Below are positions 45,185-55,660 of a DNA stretch of 64,000 nucleotides, piece by piece. The notes beneath the pieces are model-generated. The model was given only the letters and a program-made list of their open reading frames with translations. It was not told the DNA's origin and made no database searches. Source of the stretch: Arion vulgaris (taxonomy: Eukaryota; Mollusca; Gastropoda; Stylommatophora; Arionidae); the NCBI GenBank assembly GCA_020796225.1, contig CM036762.1, positions 53,664,240 to 53,728,239 on the forward strand. The letters are read 5' to 3'. The stretch's first letter is position 1. Each line of letters opens with the position of its first letter. Position numbers and translations under genes: made by a program.

Positions 45185-45720
45185 TTTTATGCAGAGTGCG
45201 CTCCCTGGACACTATAGTTTACTCGCACATATTTGGAGGAAAGTCATAGAAGTAGAAGACAAACCAAGAAAAGGATGTCCCCTCAAGGGTCATTCACAAA
45301 GGACGACTGCTATTTGTCACATAGCTGGGGGATGGGTTGCAGCCAGAGCTTTTACCACTTGCAGGTGGGTTCTGCGCTGTCACCCTATGAGGCCCCATCC
45401 TGTACCTCTGAAGTCGGCGAAGTCCCGCCTGCATGGCGAGGGACACCAGTCAAATAGTAAAGCAGGCTTTCATGCAAAAATCAGTTAGAAGCGCCATACC
45501 AGGCATCATTGCTAACGCCCGAATTCACAGCGGGTGAACGAAGAAGAAGGCCCCATCCTGCTTCCCGCCCTTTGGTCTAGCCTTTCACCTTCAGTCTGTT
45601 CGGCTTGGTTAGACCTGCCAGGAGTTAGACTCCCGCCGACTTAGCCTGAAGGATCCTAAAGGCATACAAACCCTCCAACCACGATAAAGTAGGTTAATGG
45701 GGAGGGAATCAATGAATGAT
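45185..45720. repeat. LINE 5' leader-like repeat containing SINE C
   Basis: Text such as GACCTGCCAGGAGTTAGACT, CTTAGCCTGAAGGATCC and CCAACCACGATAAAGTAGG resembles LINE 5' leaders like that at 10.2 kb. SINE C (45,403-45,548) is inserted in it. Confidence 0.5.
45403..45548 (+). repeat. SINE C with exact 12-bp TSD
   Basis: GGCCCCATCCTG at 45,391-45,402 and 45,549-45,560. It starts TACCTCTGAAGTCGGCG and ends GCGGGTGAACGAAGAAGAA. Confidence 0.9.
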
Positions 45721-45769
45721 TAGAAGTAGTAGTTACGGTACATTATTAGAACAAATATTTACAATTGAC

Positions 45770-46044
45770 TTAATGTCTACCTTCTTCATAATTGTCATTG
45801 GTATCATCGTTATCAAGCTCAGACATGTTCATAGTGTTATAACCTGTGAAAACAGGTTTTGATGGTTCTTTCGTATCATTGTTCTCTAAGTGTGGTACCA
45901 GTATTGTCGGCTTTCGTCTGCACCACATGACCAAGATACCAAGAACCAAAGTTGCACATCCGGTGACAGCAAGGGCAACAGATAATCCTGTAACTAAATA
46001 TGGGCTTGTCAAACTTGAGAAATCTGGGCTCTCGGTGTGAATGT
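45770..46044 (-). CDS. Gene 2, last exon: transmembrane segment and cytoplasmic tail
   Basis: Acceptor TATTTTTCTTCAG at 46,045. With one carried base it reads NIHTESPDFSSLTSPYLV, a hydrophobic span of about 23 residues (LVTGLSVALAVTGCATLVLG, ILVMW), a CRRK stop-transfer and a tail of about 50 residues. The tail contains GYNTMNMSELDNDD and NYEEGRH, then the stop. YNTM fits YxxM (PI3K SH2 ligand) and also the YxxΦ sorting consensus. It is a type I single-pass membrane protein. Confidence 0.8.
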
Positions 46045-46179
46045 CTGAAGAAAAATATACAATAAAGTATTAAAAAATTGCATCTCCGTGACGCATGTCT
46101 GGGAGATTTTTATGGAATAACTGGGTTGCCCAAGCTTCAATTACCTCGCTGATAGAATCCAGAGGAGTGCAAGCACGAC

Positions 46180-46620
46180 GTCTGGTATCAGTTTGGTTGC
46201 AGGAGCTGCCGGTAGGGCATCACACGATGCCTGTCCGCCTTAGGGGCTCCACTCCGGATTTTCTTTTGGGTTTACCCCTATAGCCTATGTCCCTCCCGAT
46301 GTTCCCACAAGGCAGTGGGGCTATTTGCCATAGCTGGGAGTCTGGATCTTAAATATCAGGGTAAATCCGCTCATATCACATGTCTAGGGCCAGACCTCCA
46401 CCGAGATTTTTGCCGGTTTACTCCCACAGAAATTTAACACACAAACACAAAACCTGACCTAGGGGAGTTCATCTCCCTAGGCGAGCCATTGCCCCGTTAG
46501 CTTTTGACCTCATGGTCAAAGTTTCCCGGTCTACACCTCTGGGAGGTGGTGTTGACTTGTGTGTTCTGAGGGTCATCAGCAGGCTACTAATTTTCACTTT
46601 TCATTTCTCCTAAGAGAGAC
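46180..46620. repeat. LINE leader-like or other repeat, unassigned
   Basis: GC-richer than its surroundings, with CATGTCTAGGGCCAGACC and CTCATGGTCAAAGTTTCCCG phrases typical of LINE 5' regions. There is no open frame. Confidence 0.35.
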
Positions 46621-46728
46621 TAGCCGATCCCAACTCTGCTGAATGCAGGACCAGGCTCATGTATTCATAAATAATAATTCAAAAATAATCATAGCAAAAC
46701 TGAACACTTGCCACATAAGTACAGAACT

Positions 46729-46827
46729 TAAAGCAGGCTTTCACGCAAAAATCAGTCAGAAGCGCCATACCAGGCGTCATGGCTAACGCCTGAATTCACA
46801 GCGGGCGAATGCAGAAGAATAAGAAGA
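46729..46827 (+). repeat. SINE C, 5'-truncated, with TSD
   Basis: Flanked by AGTACAGAACT at 46,718-46,728 and 46,828-46,838. It ends AGAAGAATAAGAAGA. Confidence 0.85.
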
Positions 46828-47207
46828 AGTACAGAACTCTTACCACATTTACAACGATTTTTTTTTAAAAACCAGACTTAAAATACACATTTTCTTAAAT
46901 TTTGAATCAGTTCTCCTTATTTTTTTCTCCTCCATAATTTTTTCTCCTCCATAATTTTTAAACAATCATTGCAAAACTGAACACTCGCCACATAAGAACA
47001 GAACTCTTACCAATTTTACACTGAATTTTACAGCAAATGAGAATTTTTAAATGAACTTTTTCTTAATTTTGTATCAATTTTCCTTAGTTTTTCTCCTCCA
47101 TAATTTTTGACTGTATGTCCTCAGACGATCGGACCATATAGATAAGATATTAGTGATGTGATTGCTGCCTATTGGGTGTCACACTGATAACAAGCATATG
47201 TATCATA

Positions 47208-47470
47208 TACAGGGTGTTCAAGATAATAGCAGCCTGTGAATGGAGTCAATCTGGCATATATGTATGAAAATGAGAAGGTTCAGTTATGACGTAGTATAGG
47301 TCAAGGTTATGTGACGGTATGTAATTGTAGTGCGGGAAGGGGCGATGAACAAATGTGACGTAAAACGAGCTAGTCAGAACCGGTTTAAATAGTACATAAA
47401 TATAACGCGATAGAATATCTGGCAACTTTCAATTTGTCAATGGGGCTGCTTTAATATTGAACACCATGTA
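47208..47470. mobile_element. Mariner/Tc1-like MITE
   Basis: The ends TACAGGGTGTTCAAGATAAT and, in reverse complement, TACATGGTGTTCAATATTAA form imperfect inverted repeats of about 27 bp with a TA at each end. Length about 263 bp, no ORF. Confidence 0.65.
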
Positions 47471-48119
47471 TAAATAATATATGTCAAAGATATAAGTATT
47501 ACTTTTCCTCTTCGTTCTTCATGGAGCATAAGACCTCAACGTTTTCTCCGGTCTCTGGTCGTTTTTGTTATAGCCTCCCTTGATAGTTCATTACCATTCA
47601 GTTCATCAAGAAGACACAGTCTACAGTCTGGTTATGATGCCATCTTTTCCGTTTCCCCTGCGGGTTCCACCCAAGTGTTTGTCTAGTGAAACTGGACTGT
47701 GTTTCCCTTATGGTATGCCCGACTTACGGTCATTTTGTCCTCATGAATTGAGTCATATTGGGTTCGCACGCTGCTCTTATCCACAGCAAAATTCATTCCA
47801 AAAAAATTATAAAATTTCTACAAAATTTTTAAACATCCTCAAAATTAGACCTGGGACTCTTGCCGAAGCTACAAAGTTCACGCACTGTCGTTGAGATCTT
47901 CCTGTGTAAGAAGTAGATCGACGCACACATGTTTATTTACCGAAGGGCAATGATGATGGTCCTATCAATCAATCTAATCAACTGGTCTGTGTGTGCTACT
48001 CTGTCATACCAATATAAACAGTACAGTTTAGAAATGTATCAGCCTTCATTACGCATTAAATACTCCAGCTACATATAACATATACAGCAACACATTAACA
48101 GACTCCAATTAACATTCAA

Positions 48120-48600
48120 TTAATACAATATAAGAATAAACATCGACAAAGCCGAAGTAATGTCATTCGCTAGAGAGGACAACACTACCAATATAACCAT
48201 CACTAAACATTCATTAAACAAATCAAAGACGGTACATACCTATGAAGTATTGTTTTCAGTAAATGGAAGAATAACTAACGAAAACCAACACAGAAGCAAT
48301 AAATCAAATAAAATGATAGGACAAATGGAGCCAAATTTTAAAATGCAAACATGTCACTATGAACACAAAAAAAACCATTGTTCAACACAACCTTTCTCCC
48401 AACATTATGTTTCAACCTGGACGCTGGTATCAAATGATAAAAGAAAACTAGCCATGACAGAGATGAAGTGTTTACATAGAATGCTGAGAGTATCAAGAAG
48501 AGACCGGTTTAGAAATGAAGACATCAGGAAAAAATGTGGGTTCAACATCAGTACTGAACTTCTTCCAAAAAAAAAAACCCCAGCAGATTAAGTTCTGAAC
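48120..48600 (+). pseudogene. LINE RT-like fragment
   Basis: It reads INIDKAEVMSFARED (an RT palm-to-thumb phrase), SLNKSKTVHTYEVLFS and MKCLHRMLRVSRRDRFRNED. The frame is open for about 140 residues but the core RT is absent. Confidence 0.6.
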
Positions 48601-48654
48601 TGTTGAAATATGATTGATTGATTGCTTGTTTGATTGATTGTTTGATAGAACCAT

Positions 48655-49070
48655 CATCATTGTAATTCGGTGAGTAACCATGTGTGCTCCGATTTCTTTC
48701 ATACACAGGAAGATCTCAGCTGCAGTGCACGAACTCCGTAGCACCAGTGACGGTCCCGATGTAATTTTGAAGATAGTGAAGATATTTTGTAGGAATTTTA
48801 TTCTTAATCTTTTCTAATGAAATTTGCCCAGGCAGCAGCTTTCCAGCCTGTTCGTCTCGATTTTGAACTGCCACTGGTTTTTTTATGTGATCAAATTCAA
48901 CAGGACTTACATTTTATCGTCCGTCTCCGATAGGACTAGGAATTCGATCTCACCTACACTGAGATCTGGAATCTCTGAAAAAATATCCAGATGGCTCAAC
49001 GAGGGAGCGAATCTGGTACTTTAGGTACGATAGACGAGTACCTAACCTCTACGCCACAGAGAGCCCTACA
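48655..49070 (-). repeat. Family I repeat, full copy
   Basis: On the minus strand it begins TAGGGCTCTCTGTGGCGTAG with tRNA-like AGAGGTTAGGTACTCG. It is the uninterrupted relative of 110-765. Confidence 0.65.
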
Positions 49071-49076
49071 GTTGAA

Positions 49077-49337
49077 ATCTCCTTTTTCTTCCTCTTCTTC
49101 TTTGCGTTCGTTCTTTACAACCAATTTTAATCACTCTTTGTGTTATGTTTGATCTTTGCCAAGAACGTGTATACGTTGCACATTGGTTTGGTAGGCTCCT
49201 AAACGCATAGACCTCTACACGTTTATGACATGTGCATCCGATTTCATCCAAACCTCCTTAGTCGCCTATTACGACATGCGTGGCAGGTAACAGTGGTTCT
49301 ATTCTTTACACCCCAAATTTGGTAACCACTCGGGTGA
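49077..49337 (-). repeat. SINE A, full-length
   Basis: A short direct repeat ACAGTTGAA borders both sides. Head CACCCGAGTGGTTACC is on the minus strand. Confidence 0.8.
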
Positions 49338-49364
49338 CAGTTGAACTAACGACTCTTTACTTAC

Positions 49365-49560
49365 TCAGTATAGTTAAATATGTTTCACCATACAGGATAC
49401 CATTCCGAACGTTTGGATACATTTTAACTTTGATGAAGATGTGTCCATTATGAAAGAAACTGTTATTCAATAGTAAGGTGCACTCAGATCTGTAGTAGAT
49501 TGGAGTTTCATTCAAAGCTGTGTGACTGACATTAAGTATACTTATTTCTTGGAATTGGAT
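49365..49560 (-). CDS. Gene 2, exon for the second half of extracellular domain 2
   Basis: Acceptor CTCTTTCACAG, donor GTAAGT. It reads IQFQEISILNVSHTALNE, IYYRSECTLLLNNSFF, FIKVKMYPNV and LYGETYLTIL. It has N-glycosylation sequons at NVS, NET and NSF. The YYRSEC Cys is the likely partner of a Cys in the previous exon. Entry phase 0, exit phase 1, both matched. Confidence 0.78.
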
Positions 49561-49627
49561 CTGTGAAAGAGAAAGACAGCGAGAAATATTACTGAGCAAT
49601 TTATTTAATAAACATCGTTTAGCATGA

Positions 49628-50090
49628 ATGTCTTCTTCTTCTTCATCATCGAACACTCCACATCGACCACTTGTTAACCACTAATGGGGATTTGTATGTG
49701 ATCTGAGCTTAAGAGCGATGTGTTTTTCCGATCCAGAAGCACTTGAGCTGAAAGCTCTTCGGCTCGGTGTCATGGACATCGTAACCCTTCGGTTCGGTGC
49801 CACGAACACCGTAAATCTGGGGAACCTGTAGCTTTTCTGCCAGTCCGCGGAGATGAACCCGCACTTACAGAGGACTAGTCACCCGTAGTCCAACGCGCTA
49901 CGATCAAGCTGGGCACGCGGGCAAAGAGCGATTGTACGTTGTGTCAGTTATGCGCCCACAAGTAGGCAAGCACATCTGATTTCTGTGATGCTTTTTATTT
50001 ACTAGCGTAGCTTCCCTAGGTCCTACATGCCTTGTAGGTCGCAGTGGTACTATTCTTTGCTTCCCTTGTGGGTCCCGGCAGCACACGGGT
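49628..50090 (-). repeat. SINE B split by SINE E
   Basis: SINE B sequence at 49,628-49,721 resumes at about 49,923. AAGAGCGAT is repeated at both edges of the intruder, a probable TSD. Confidence 0.75.
49722..49922 (-). repeat. SINE E nested in SINE B
   Basis: Minus-strand head GCCCGCGTGCCCAGC, A-box TAGCGCGTTGG and B-box-like GGTTCATCTCC; its body matches 33,640-33,838. Confidence 0.75.
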
Positions 50091-50499
50091 GAGAAACGAA
50101 TATAACTAGCGTCACTGGAATCGCAGCGGTAGTGCACGAGCTCCATAGAAAACGTGAGAGTCCGTAGCACCGGGTCCAAGATGTCATTTAGAAGATGGTG
50201 AGAATATTTTGTACGAATTTTTTTTCTTTCTAATGAATTTTGCCCAGGCAGTGGCTTTCCAGCCTGCTCTTCACGATTTTGAACTGCCAAGGGTTACTTT
50301 TCGTGCTCAACTTGAACACGTTTTATCGTCCGTCTCCGATAGGACTAGAAACTATATCTCAACTTACACTGAGATCAGGGAATCTAGAATAATATCCCGA
50401 TGCCTCCACGATGGAGCGAACTGAGTACCTTTTTGAACGAGAGGCGAGCACTTATCCTCTACGCCACAGAGACGGCGTTATCGTCCATTTGTAAGTGTT

Positions 50500-50622
50500 C
50501 TCTGAAATTCGTCACTCCTGTTGTGTCGTTTGCTTGATAAAGGCCTTTTGGGCGAAACGTTTCTGTTTATCGTCACTGTTTTTGTATTTTGTAAAACTAT
50601 AGTACTTTGTACGTGTTTCGCT
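50500..50622 (+). repeat. Penelope-like element terminal fragment
   Basis: CGTTTGCTTGATAAAGGCC...GGGCGAAACGTTTCTG and TTTTGTAAAACTATAGTAC equal the 3' flank of the element at 41.7 kb. Confidence 0.75.
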
Positions 50623-50671
50623 ACAGAGACTCAGTTTTAATGACTGAATGACGGACAAGTAATGCACTTAC

Positions 50672-50838
50672 GCTGTCCGTGCTTGTATAAGCTTCGCAGA
50701 TGGCTTCTGGGTAGATCCGTTCTGTTGTGCATGTCATGGCGACACTGTCACTGTATGAATCCCTTGGTAGAATGTAGCAACTGACGTTCTTGGGCTTAAC
50801 TGGAAGTAGGCAATTGTCATAAACATTAGCAGTGTTTA
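50672..50838 (-). CDS. Gene 2, exon for the first half of extracellular domain 2
   Basis: Acceptor GTATGTTTGGTTGTAG, donor GTAAGT. With one carried base it reads VNTANVYDNCLLPVKPKN, VSCYILPRDSYSDSVAM and TCTTERIYPEAICEAYTS. The four Cys (DNC, VSC, MTC, AIC) and TCTTERIYPEAIC look like an Ig-type beta sandwich. Entry phase 1 and exit phase 0 match both neighbours. The hydrophobic stretch just upstream (AILVLLLSVCLVVV) is intron here, not a signal peptide: it follows ATG-TAA in frame. Confidence 0.75.
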
Positions 50839-50899
50839 CTACAACCAAACATACAGATAATAACAACACTAATATCGCTTACATAATTGTCATCATCAA

Positions 50900-51085
50900 A
50901 TAGCTAGTCCTGGGCAGGGCTTTGCCATCCTAACAATCCTTCGGGATTTCCCTCTCTCATAGGCCAGATGTCCCGCCTCTGCAGCCGAAATGTTCAAACC
51001 ATCAGCTACATCATGAATCCATTTTTGTTGTAGTCTTCTTCTACTCCTCTTTACCGGTGCTTCCTTCAACAACGGTCGTTTCGAA
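50900..51085 (-). pseudogene. LINE C-terminal fragment
   Basis: The minus strand reads LLKEAPVKRSRRRLQQKWIH and a degenerate continuation; compare EGGIPVKRRRGRPRRRWM at 38.5 kb. Confidence 0.5.
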
Positions 51086-51696
51086 CCCTTCTTGTCTTTT
51101 TATATTTCCAAAATACTTCAATTTTCTTATTTATAGCATCGGCCAGCTTTATATCGCTTTAAATTACTTCTGGATAGATCTATTTGTTCTCTTCTCTGTC
51201 CATAATATACGTAGGACTCTTCTGTAACATTTATTTTCAGAAGCACATATACACTTTTCCACTGCAGTATTAAAAGTCCCCGTCTCCCACCAATACGCTG
51301 CCACTGGAAACTGCAAACTCTTAGTATAAATAATGGTCACCGCTTAAAATAATCACGATGTGCAAGCTTATAATACTTCATCAATATACACATGCGTACA
51401 GCGATTTAAACAAGTTTTACCAACAATTAAAACGTGTGTTAATTGTGATGTACTAAGACAAATCAAATATTTATGATACATTGAAACATTTCACTGTGTT
51501 GAAAATCCTACTGGAGAGAAAAAGTTGTGGACAAGTGAACAAGAGAAAGACAGCAATACTATCTTAGAGAAAAACAATATGAGGTGGGCACATAACAGTA
51601 TTGCAAAATGTGCCACAGTAACATGGGATGGGATGTAATGGGAATCCATTGCATCCAAACTTTAATGTTGGGAAGGTACCTACTCAATCAGTTTTC

Positions 51697-51699
<3 letters not shown>

Positions 51700-51739
<40 letters not shown>

Positions 51740-51740
51740 C
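51700..51740. repeat. (TC)n microsatellite
   Basis: Uninterrupted CT dinucleotide run next to a TCTCTATC run. Confidence 0.95.
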
Positions 51741-51825
51741 GTTCTTTTTCGGCAATTTGTATCATTCTTATTGCGATATATAAACAGCCTTTGCCAAGAA
51801 CGGGTTTTACATCACAATATTCAGT

Positions 51826-52020
51826 ACCATTTGGAGTTCTAGCGCTTGTCCTTCGGCGACGTGTCCGATTTCAACCAGCGTTTACTGGGCTCGCTCTCCG
51901 TTAGCCTTTGACTGTCCCCAGCCAACCTGCAAGGCAACAGTTGCTATTTTCTTTTAGGGTAGCGACCCTTAGACGACATGCCCTGATCCCGAGTTGTTGT
52001 GCGTCATCTGCCCAGGCAAT
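51826..52020 (+). repeat. Intact copy of the repeat that hosts the 7-10 kb LINE
   Basis: CCATTTGGAGTTCTAGCGCT through CGACGTGTCCGATTTCAACC to AGGGTAGCGACCC is continuous here. It aligns with 7,028-7,073 plus 10,344-10,450. Confidence 0.8.
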
Positions 52021-52364
52021 CAGTTCAAAACTATCCATATCTTATTAGTGGTGACAGAAACAGAGGTGTAGATATTGGTAAGCGAGAATTCCACTGAGGG
52101 GGCATCTCTAAGAAAACCCTGAAACGAACTTGATATTTATTGATATCGCGTAGAATTGAAATTACCACTTGTTATTTCTAGAAAAATCTGGCAGTGTGCG
52201 TTGTTCTTCTGATGATGTGTGTCCATTTTTATCTGATGTTGATGCTGCTACTACTATTATTACTACTGCTGCTGTGTATGTTATTGAAATTACTGCTGCG
52301 CCCACAACAGCTAAACCTCCACAAAGCTGCTATTACATTTTCCCGAAATATTAATACTACACGT

Positions 52365-52531
52365 CAGTGGCGGCTCGTGATCATTTTTGTTGGTGGGGCC
52401 AGACACACATTTTCGGGGAAACCATGATGTTGGGTTAGGTTACATTTTAATTTATTAAATAATAAATACACGTTATACATTATTTTTGGTAGGGCCCAGC
52501 CCTATTGGCCCTTAATGACGAGCCGCCACTG
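52365..52531 (-). mobile_element. hAT-type MITE
   Basis: Same family, opposite orientation; 7-of-8 TSD CTACACGT/CTACAAGT. Confidence 0.9.
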
Positions 52532-52767
52532 CTACAAGTATTTCCAATGCTGATACAGCAAAAGGTAATATTCAAATATATTAATCACAAATGATATTAG
52601 TACATCATCAATCACTTCTGATGCAGAAACTACATCACGGCTACTACAACAGCAGCAACAAACTATTACTAAAAAAGTTAATTGCATATCCTTTACAGGA
52701 CTTTGCGAATCAACCCAAGCTTTTAACGCTGTTTGTGATTTTCTAGGCATTATTACGTTCAGTTACC

Positions 52768-52975
52768 CGCCTGCCCAGCGTGTTCGTAGCGCGTTGGACT
52801 GCGGGTGACTAGCCCTCTGTGAGTGCTGGTTAAATTCCGCGACTGGCAGAAAAGTCACAGGTTCCCCAGATTCACAGTTTTCATTGCACCGAACCGAAGG
52901 ATTATAATGTCCATGGCACCGAGCCGAAGAGCTGAAAGTCCATGTGCTTCTGGATGGGAAAAAAAAAATTACGTC
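52768..52975 (+). repeat. SINE E copy
   Basis: CCGCCTGCCCAGCGTGTTCG, A-box TAGCGCGTTGGACTGC, degenerate B-box, and the body AACCGAAGGATTATAATGTC. Confidence 0.7.
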
Positions 52976-52977
52976 CA

Positions 52978-53135
52978 GTTGCCATTGTTTTCTGAACGGG
53001 TGGCGCCATCGTCCTTCTGTAAAAATCACGCGAAACAATTTGCAACCAAATTGTCCGCAGCGTGATTCGAACTCAGAACGTCGGGATTAATAGACCGAGT
53101 CACTATCCCCTAAGCCACAGACGCCACCACGGTTA
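52978..53135 (-). repeat. tRNA-headed SINE (41.1 kb family)
   Basis: CAGCGTGATTCGAACTCAGA and ATAGACCGAGTCACTATCC equal 41,165-41,220. Confidence 0.7.
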
Positions 53136-53449
53136 CTACAACAGCATCAACAAACTATTACTACAAACGTAAATAGCACTGCGATAGTCGCAGTCCTCTT
53201 TCAGTCCGGAGGAACCATATAACTGTGTCGCTGGGAAAAGCACTTGATAGCTTCGTTTCTGACTGTAAAGTCCGATCTGGGGTGACAGTCTTTTTACTAT
53301 TCTCATATGTAAATTATGAGACAGGTCTAGCTGTGTAAGGTTGTGCATCCTGGAGTAAAGCCTCTTTTCCTCTGCTTGTGTGATCAGACTTTGCTCAAAA
53401 TGCAACAGCGAATTCCGAACATTATTTCGCCTGGGAGTTGCGGGGTCTA

Positions 53450-53620
53450 CAAGGCATGTCGTAAGAGGCGACGGGGTAGGGGTCTAGGAAAACTACCCTA
53501 ATAAATAAAAAGCGTAGGCGTATAACTGTCACAACTTACACTTGCTCTTAAGCTCAAATCACAAACAAATCACAAAGAGATGTTTAACACTTGTTGATAT
53601 GTAGCATTTGAAGAAGAAAA
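53450..53620 (+). repeat. SINE B, 5'-truncated
   Basis: GGCATGTCGTAAGAGGCGAC to GTAGCATTTGAAGAAGAAAA. Confidence 0.65.
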
Positions 53621-53710
53621 AGAACATTATTTCTTCATGTACATTTGTCTTTGACTGTTGTTTCTCATACGTATTTGTTTATGTCAATACCTTTCAAATC
53701 TTGCTTACAG

Positions 53711-54120
53711 ATATTATTTTATGGCATTTGGTTCTAATGAGACAGGAAGACATCCGCCATCATCGCAAACAGGCATTGACGCCTTGCTCTACGTCAACAG
53801 AGAAGTAAGACTTATAATCGATAAATGTTACTTCCCTTGTAGTGTCACCGTTGTTAGACGATGCTTGAGTTGCGTCTCCATATCATATGCCAGGGCAAAG
53901 GAATACAGAGAACCTGCTGTTGCCCAACAGTAGACTACCCCTCTCCTGGTCTCTGATGTTACCAAGGGAACGATAATAACCAATACATCTTGGCATCAGA
54001 GTTGTCGCAGTAGTTGCCAGAACGACACTATAGACAATACCGAACTTCCTTAAGGACTCCAGCTCCAGATTTGTCCTCTGGGTTGACTCCCGAGTATTTC
54101 CCATGATTAGCTATAGCCGC
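53711..54120 (+). pseudogene. Possible decayed exon, unidentified
   Basis: After a good acceptor (AAATCTTGCTTACAG) the frame reads YYFMAFGSNETGRHPPSSQT, GIDALLYVNRE. Then, with frame changes and a stop, it reads SPLLDDA and VASPYHMPGQRNTENLLLPN. The layout vaguely recalls the IgGFc-binding N-terminal region, but the match is from memory and weak. Confidence 0.25.
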
Positions 54121-54139
54121 AAGCACTACAATATCTTCT

Positions 54140-54640
54140 TCTTCTTTGCGTTCGGTTTCGTATGCTCGTCTAAACCATGAGATTGGTTGCCTCTATGAAG
54201 CTGCATGTCAGTTGGAGTTCCTCGAGAGTTCCCCATAGCTTGCTCTGTTCATGAGGCCATGTTTTATTTCGTTGGTGTATGTATGATAGACATGACTGCA
54301 GGATGTGCTTCGGGGTCTGTGTTTCTGTCTGGAATGCACACTGTGCAGTCTGAGCAGGCTTTACTCTGTGCATGTGATGGTTGAGCCTGCAGTGACCTGT
54401 TCTTAGGCGAAAGATTGTTGTGTGCTGTTTTCTGTTTAGTCTACTGATGGGATATTGTGGGTGTTTGTTGTGGGTTTGTTGCCTCCACACCTCTCTGTAC
54501 GTTTGCTTGATATGTGTCTTGATTTCTGGTAGTGACACTGGGTGTTTGTGTTGTATAAGTTTTGTTTCCTCCTTAGCCAGCCTGCCCGCTCTCTCATTTC
54601 CTGGTAGCACGACAATATAAACTGCTAATTTTAAGATTAA
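54140..54640 (-). pseudogene. RNase H-type LINE, C-terminal part
   Basis: It reads VLPGNERAGRLAKEETKLIQ (end of an RNase H domain), a linker, TTIFRLRTGHCRLNHHMHR, QTPKHILQSCLSYIHQRN and KLWGTLEELQLTCSFIEA. The 3' end is GAACGCAAAGAAGAAGAAG. This is the copy that shows the family carries RNase H. Confidence 0.75.
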
Positions 54641-54775
54641 AATGAAATTAAAAACAACATTGATTACTACAGCTACAAATAAGATTACAACAGCAACTAT
54701 TACAAATACAAACATTAAGAAGATATCAACTGTTGATTCTAATACAATTAACAATAGCAATGACACATGTCTCAC

Positions 54776-55096
54776 CATAAACCTGAAGAGGGTCGCAGAT
54801 AAATTTCTGGTTACACTGCCATTTTGTTTCAGCATTAAATGGCGTAACCCTGGATACATTGGAAATTGTCAATATGTTGGTGGTGTTGTTCTGATCAAAT
54901 GCAATCGCAATACCATTGGTTAGACTTCTGCATTTACGATGACTGCACATTGCCACATGTGTTTTGCTATTATTTTTATTTATATTGACAATCGACCATT
55001 CAAATTCTGAAAAGCGTTCCCATAAAAATTTGCCAGAATGCCTACAGGTCATATTATATGAGGTCCCTTCCTCTGCTGGCGGACAGGAATCGGCAG
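54776..55096 (-). CDS. Gene 2, Ig-like domain 1 exon
   Basis: Acceptor TTCTTTTATCTAG, donor G/GTGAGA; 321 nt with 1-1 phases, the classic Ig-domain exon. It reads ADSCPPAEEGTSYNMTC, FEWSIVNINKNN, MCSHRKCRSL, LTISNVSRVTPFNAETKWQC and CDPLQVY. There are Cys residues at both ends of the fold, a core Trp and sequons at NMT, NNT and NVS. I recall similar CPPAEEG..YNMTC domains in snail proteins of unknown role (unchecked). The signal-peptide exon was not found. Confidence 0.75.
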
Positions 55097-55442
55097 CTAG
55101 ATAAAAGAAAAAAATACAAGTAAAGACTTTATCAAATTATTAACATTGTTTTTACAATATACTAACTTATGCTTGTTCTATCTACTATGTTTGCAATAAG
55201 TTTGAATTTTCAGCTTTGAGTTAAGTCTGTCACGTTGGTTGCTGTGATCCCGTATCGCTGTAGTAATTCGGCAACTTTGTTTATAAATGTGTGTGCTGGT
55301 CTTTCTTGTGCTCTTCTTACTATCTTTCTTCCTTTGCGTTTAGATTATTTGTCATGCTATGTCATTAGACTTGTTACCAGGAAAAATCTACAGTCTTATT
55401 CAGGATCAGACGACAATAACATTGGCGGACTTCTTTTATACC

Positions 55443-55660
55443 TGACTAGCTAACACTCGTGTGAAGATCTGATTTCTTTCTTCTCTGACTGTAGCTAACC
55501 CTCGTGTGAAGATCTGATTTCTTTCTTCTCTGACTGTAGCTAACCCTCGTGTGAAGATCTGATTTCTTTCTTCTCTGACTGTAGCTAACCCTCGTGTGAA
55601 GATCTGACTTCTTTCTTCTCTGACTGTAGCTAACCTTCGTGTGAAGATCTGACTTCTTAC
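55443..55660. repeat. 45-bp tandem repeat, about 4.7 copies
   Basis: TGTAGCTAACCCTCGTGTGA plus AGATCTGATTTCTTTCTTCT recurs with a 45-bp period. The minus-strand frame is a by-product of the unit length. Confidence 0.9.

Noticed and set aside
50839..50885. Signal peptide AILVLLLSVCLVVV as the start of a separate gene
   Set aside because: In that frame the only nearby ATG is directly followed by TAA. Treating the stretch as intron with acceptor GGTTGTAG gives phase-perfect joins to both neighbouring exons.
53136..53405. Extra Ig-type exon of gene 2 (LTQLDLSHNLHMRIV, YRSAIYVCSN)
   Set aside because: It is open and could be phase 1-1, but it has no pyrimidine tract at the acceptor and a poor donor; exon 1 joins exon 2 without it.
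53801..53840. A 38-nt intron (GTAAGA to TTGTAG)
   Set aside because: Far shorter than the other introns here; a decayed reading frame is simpler.
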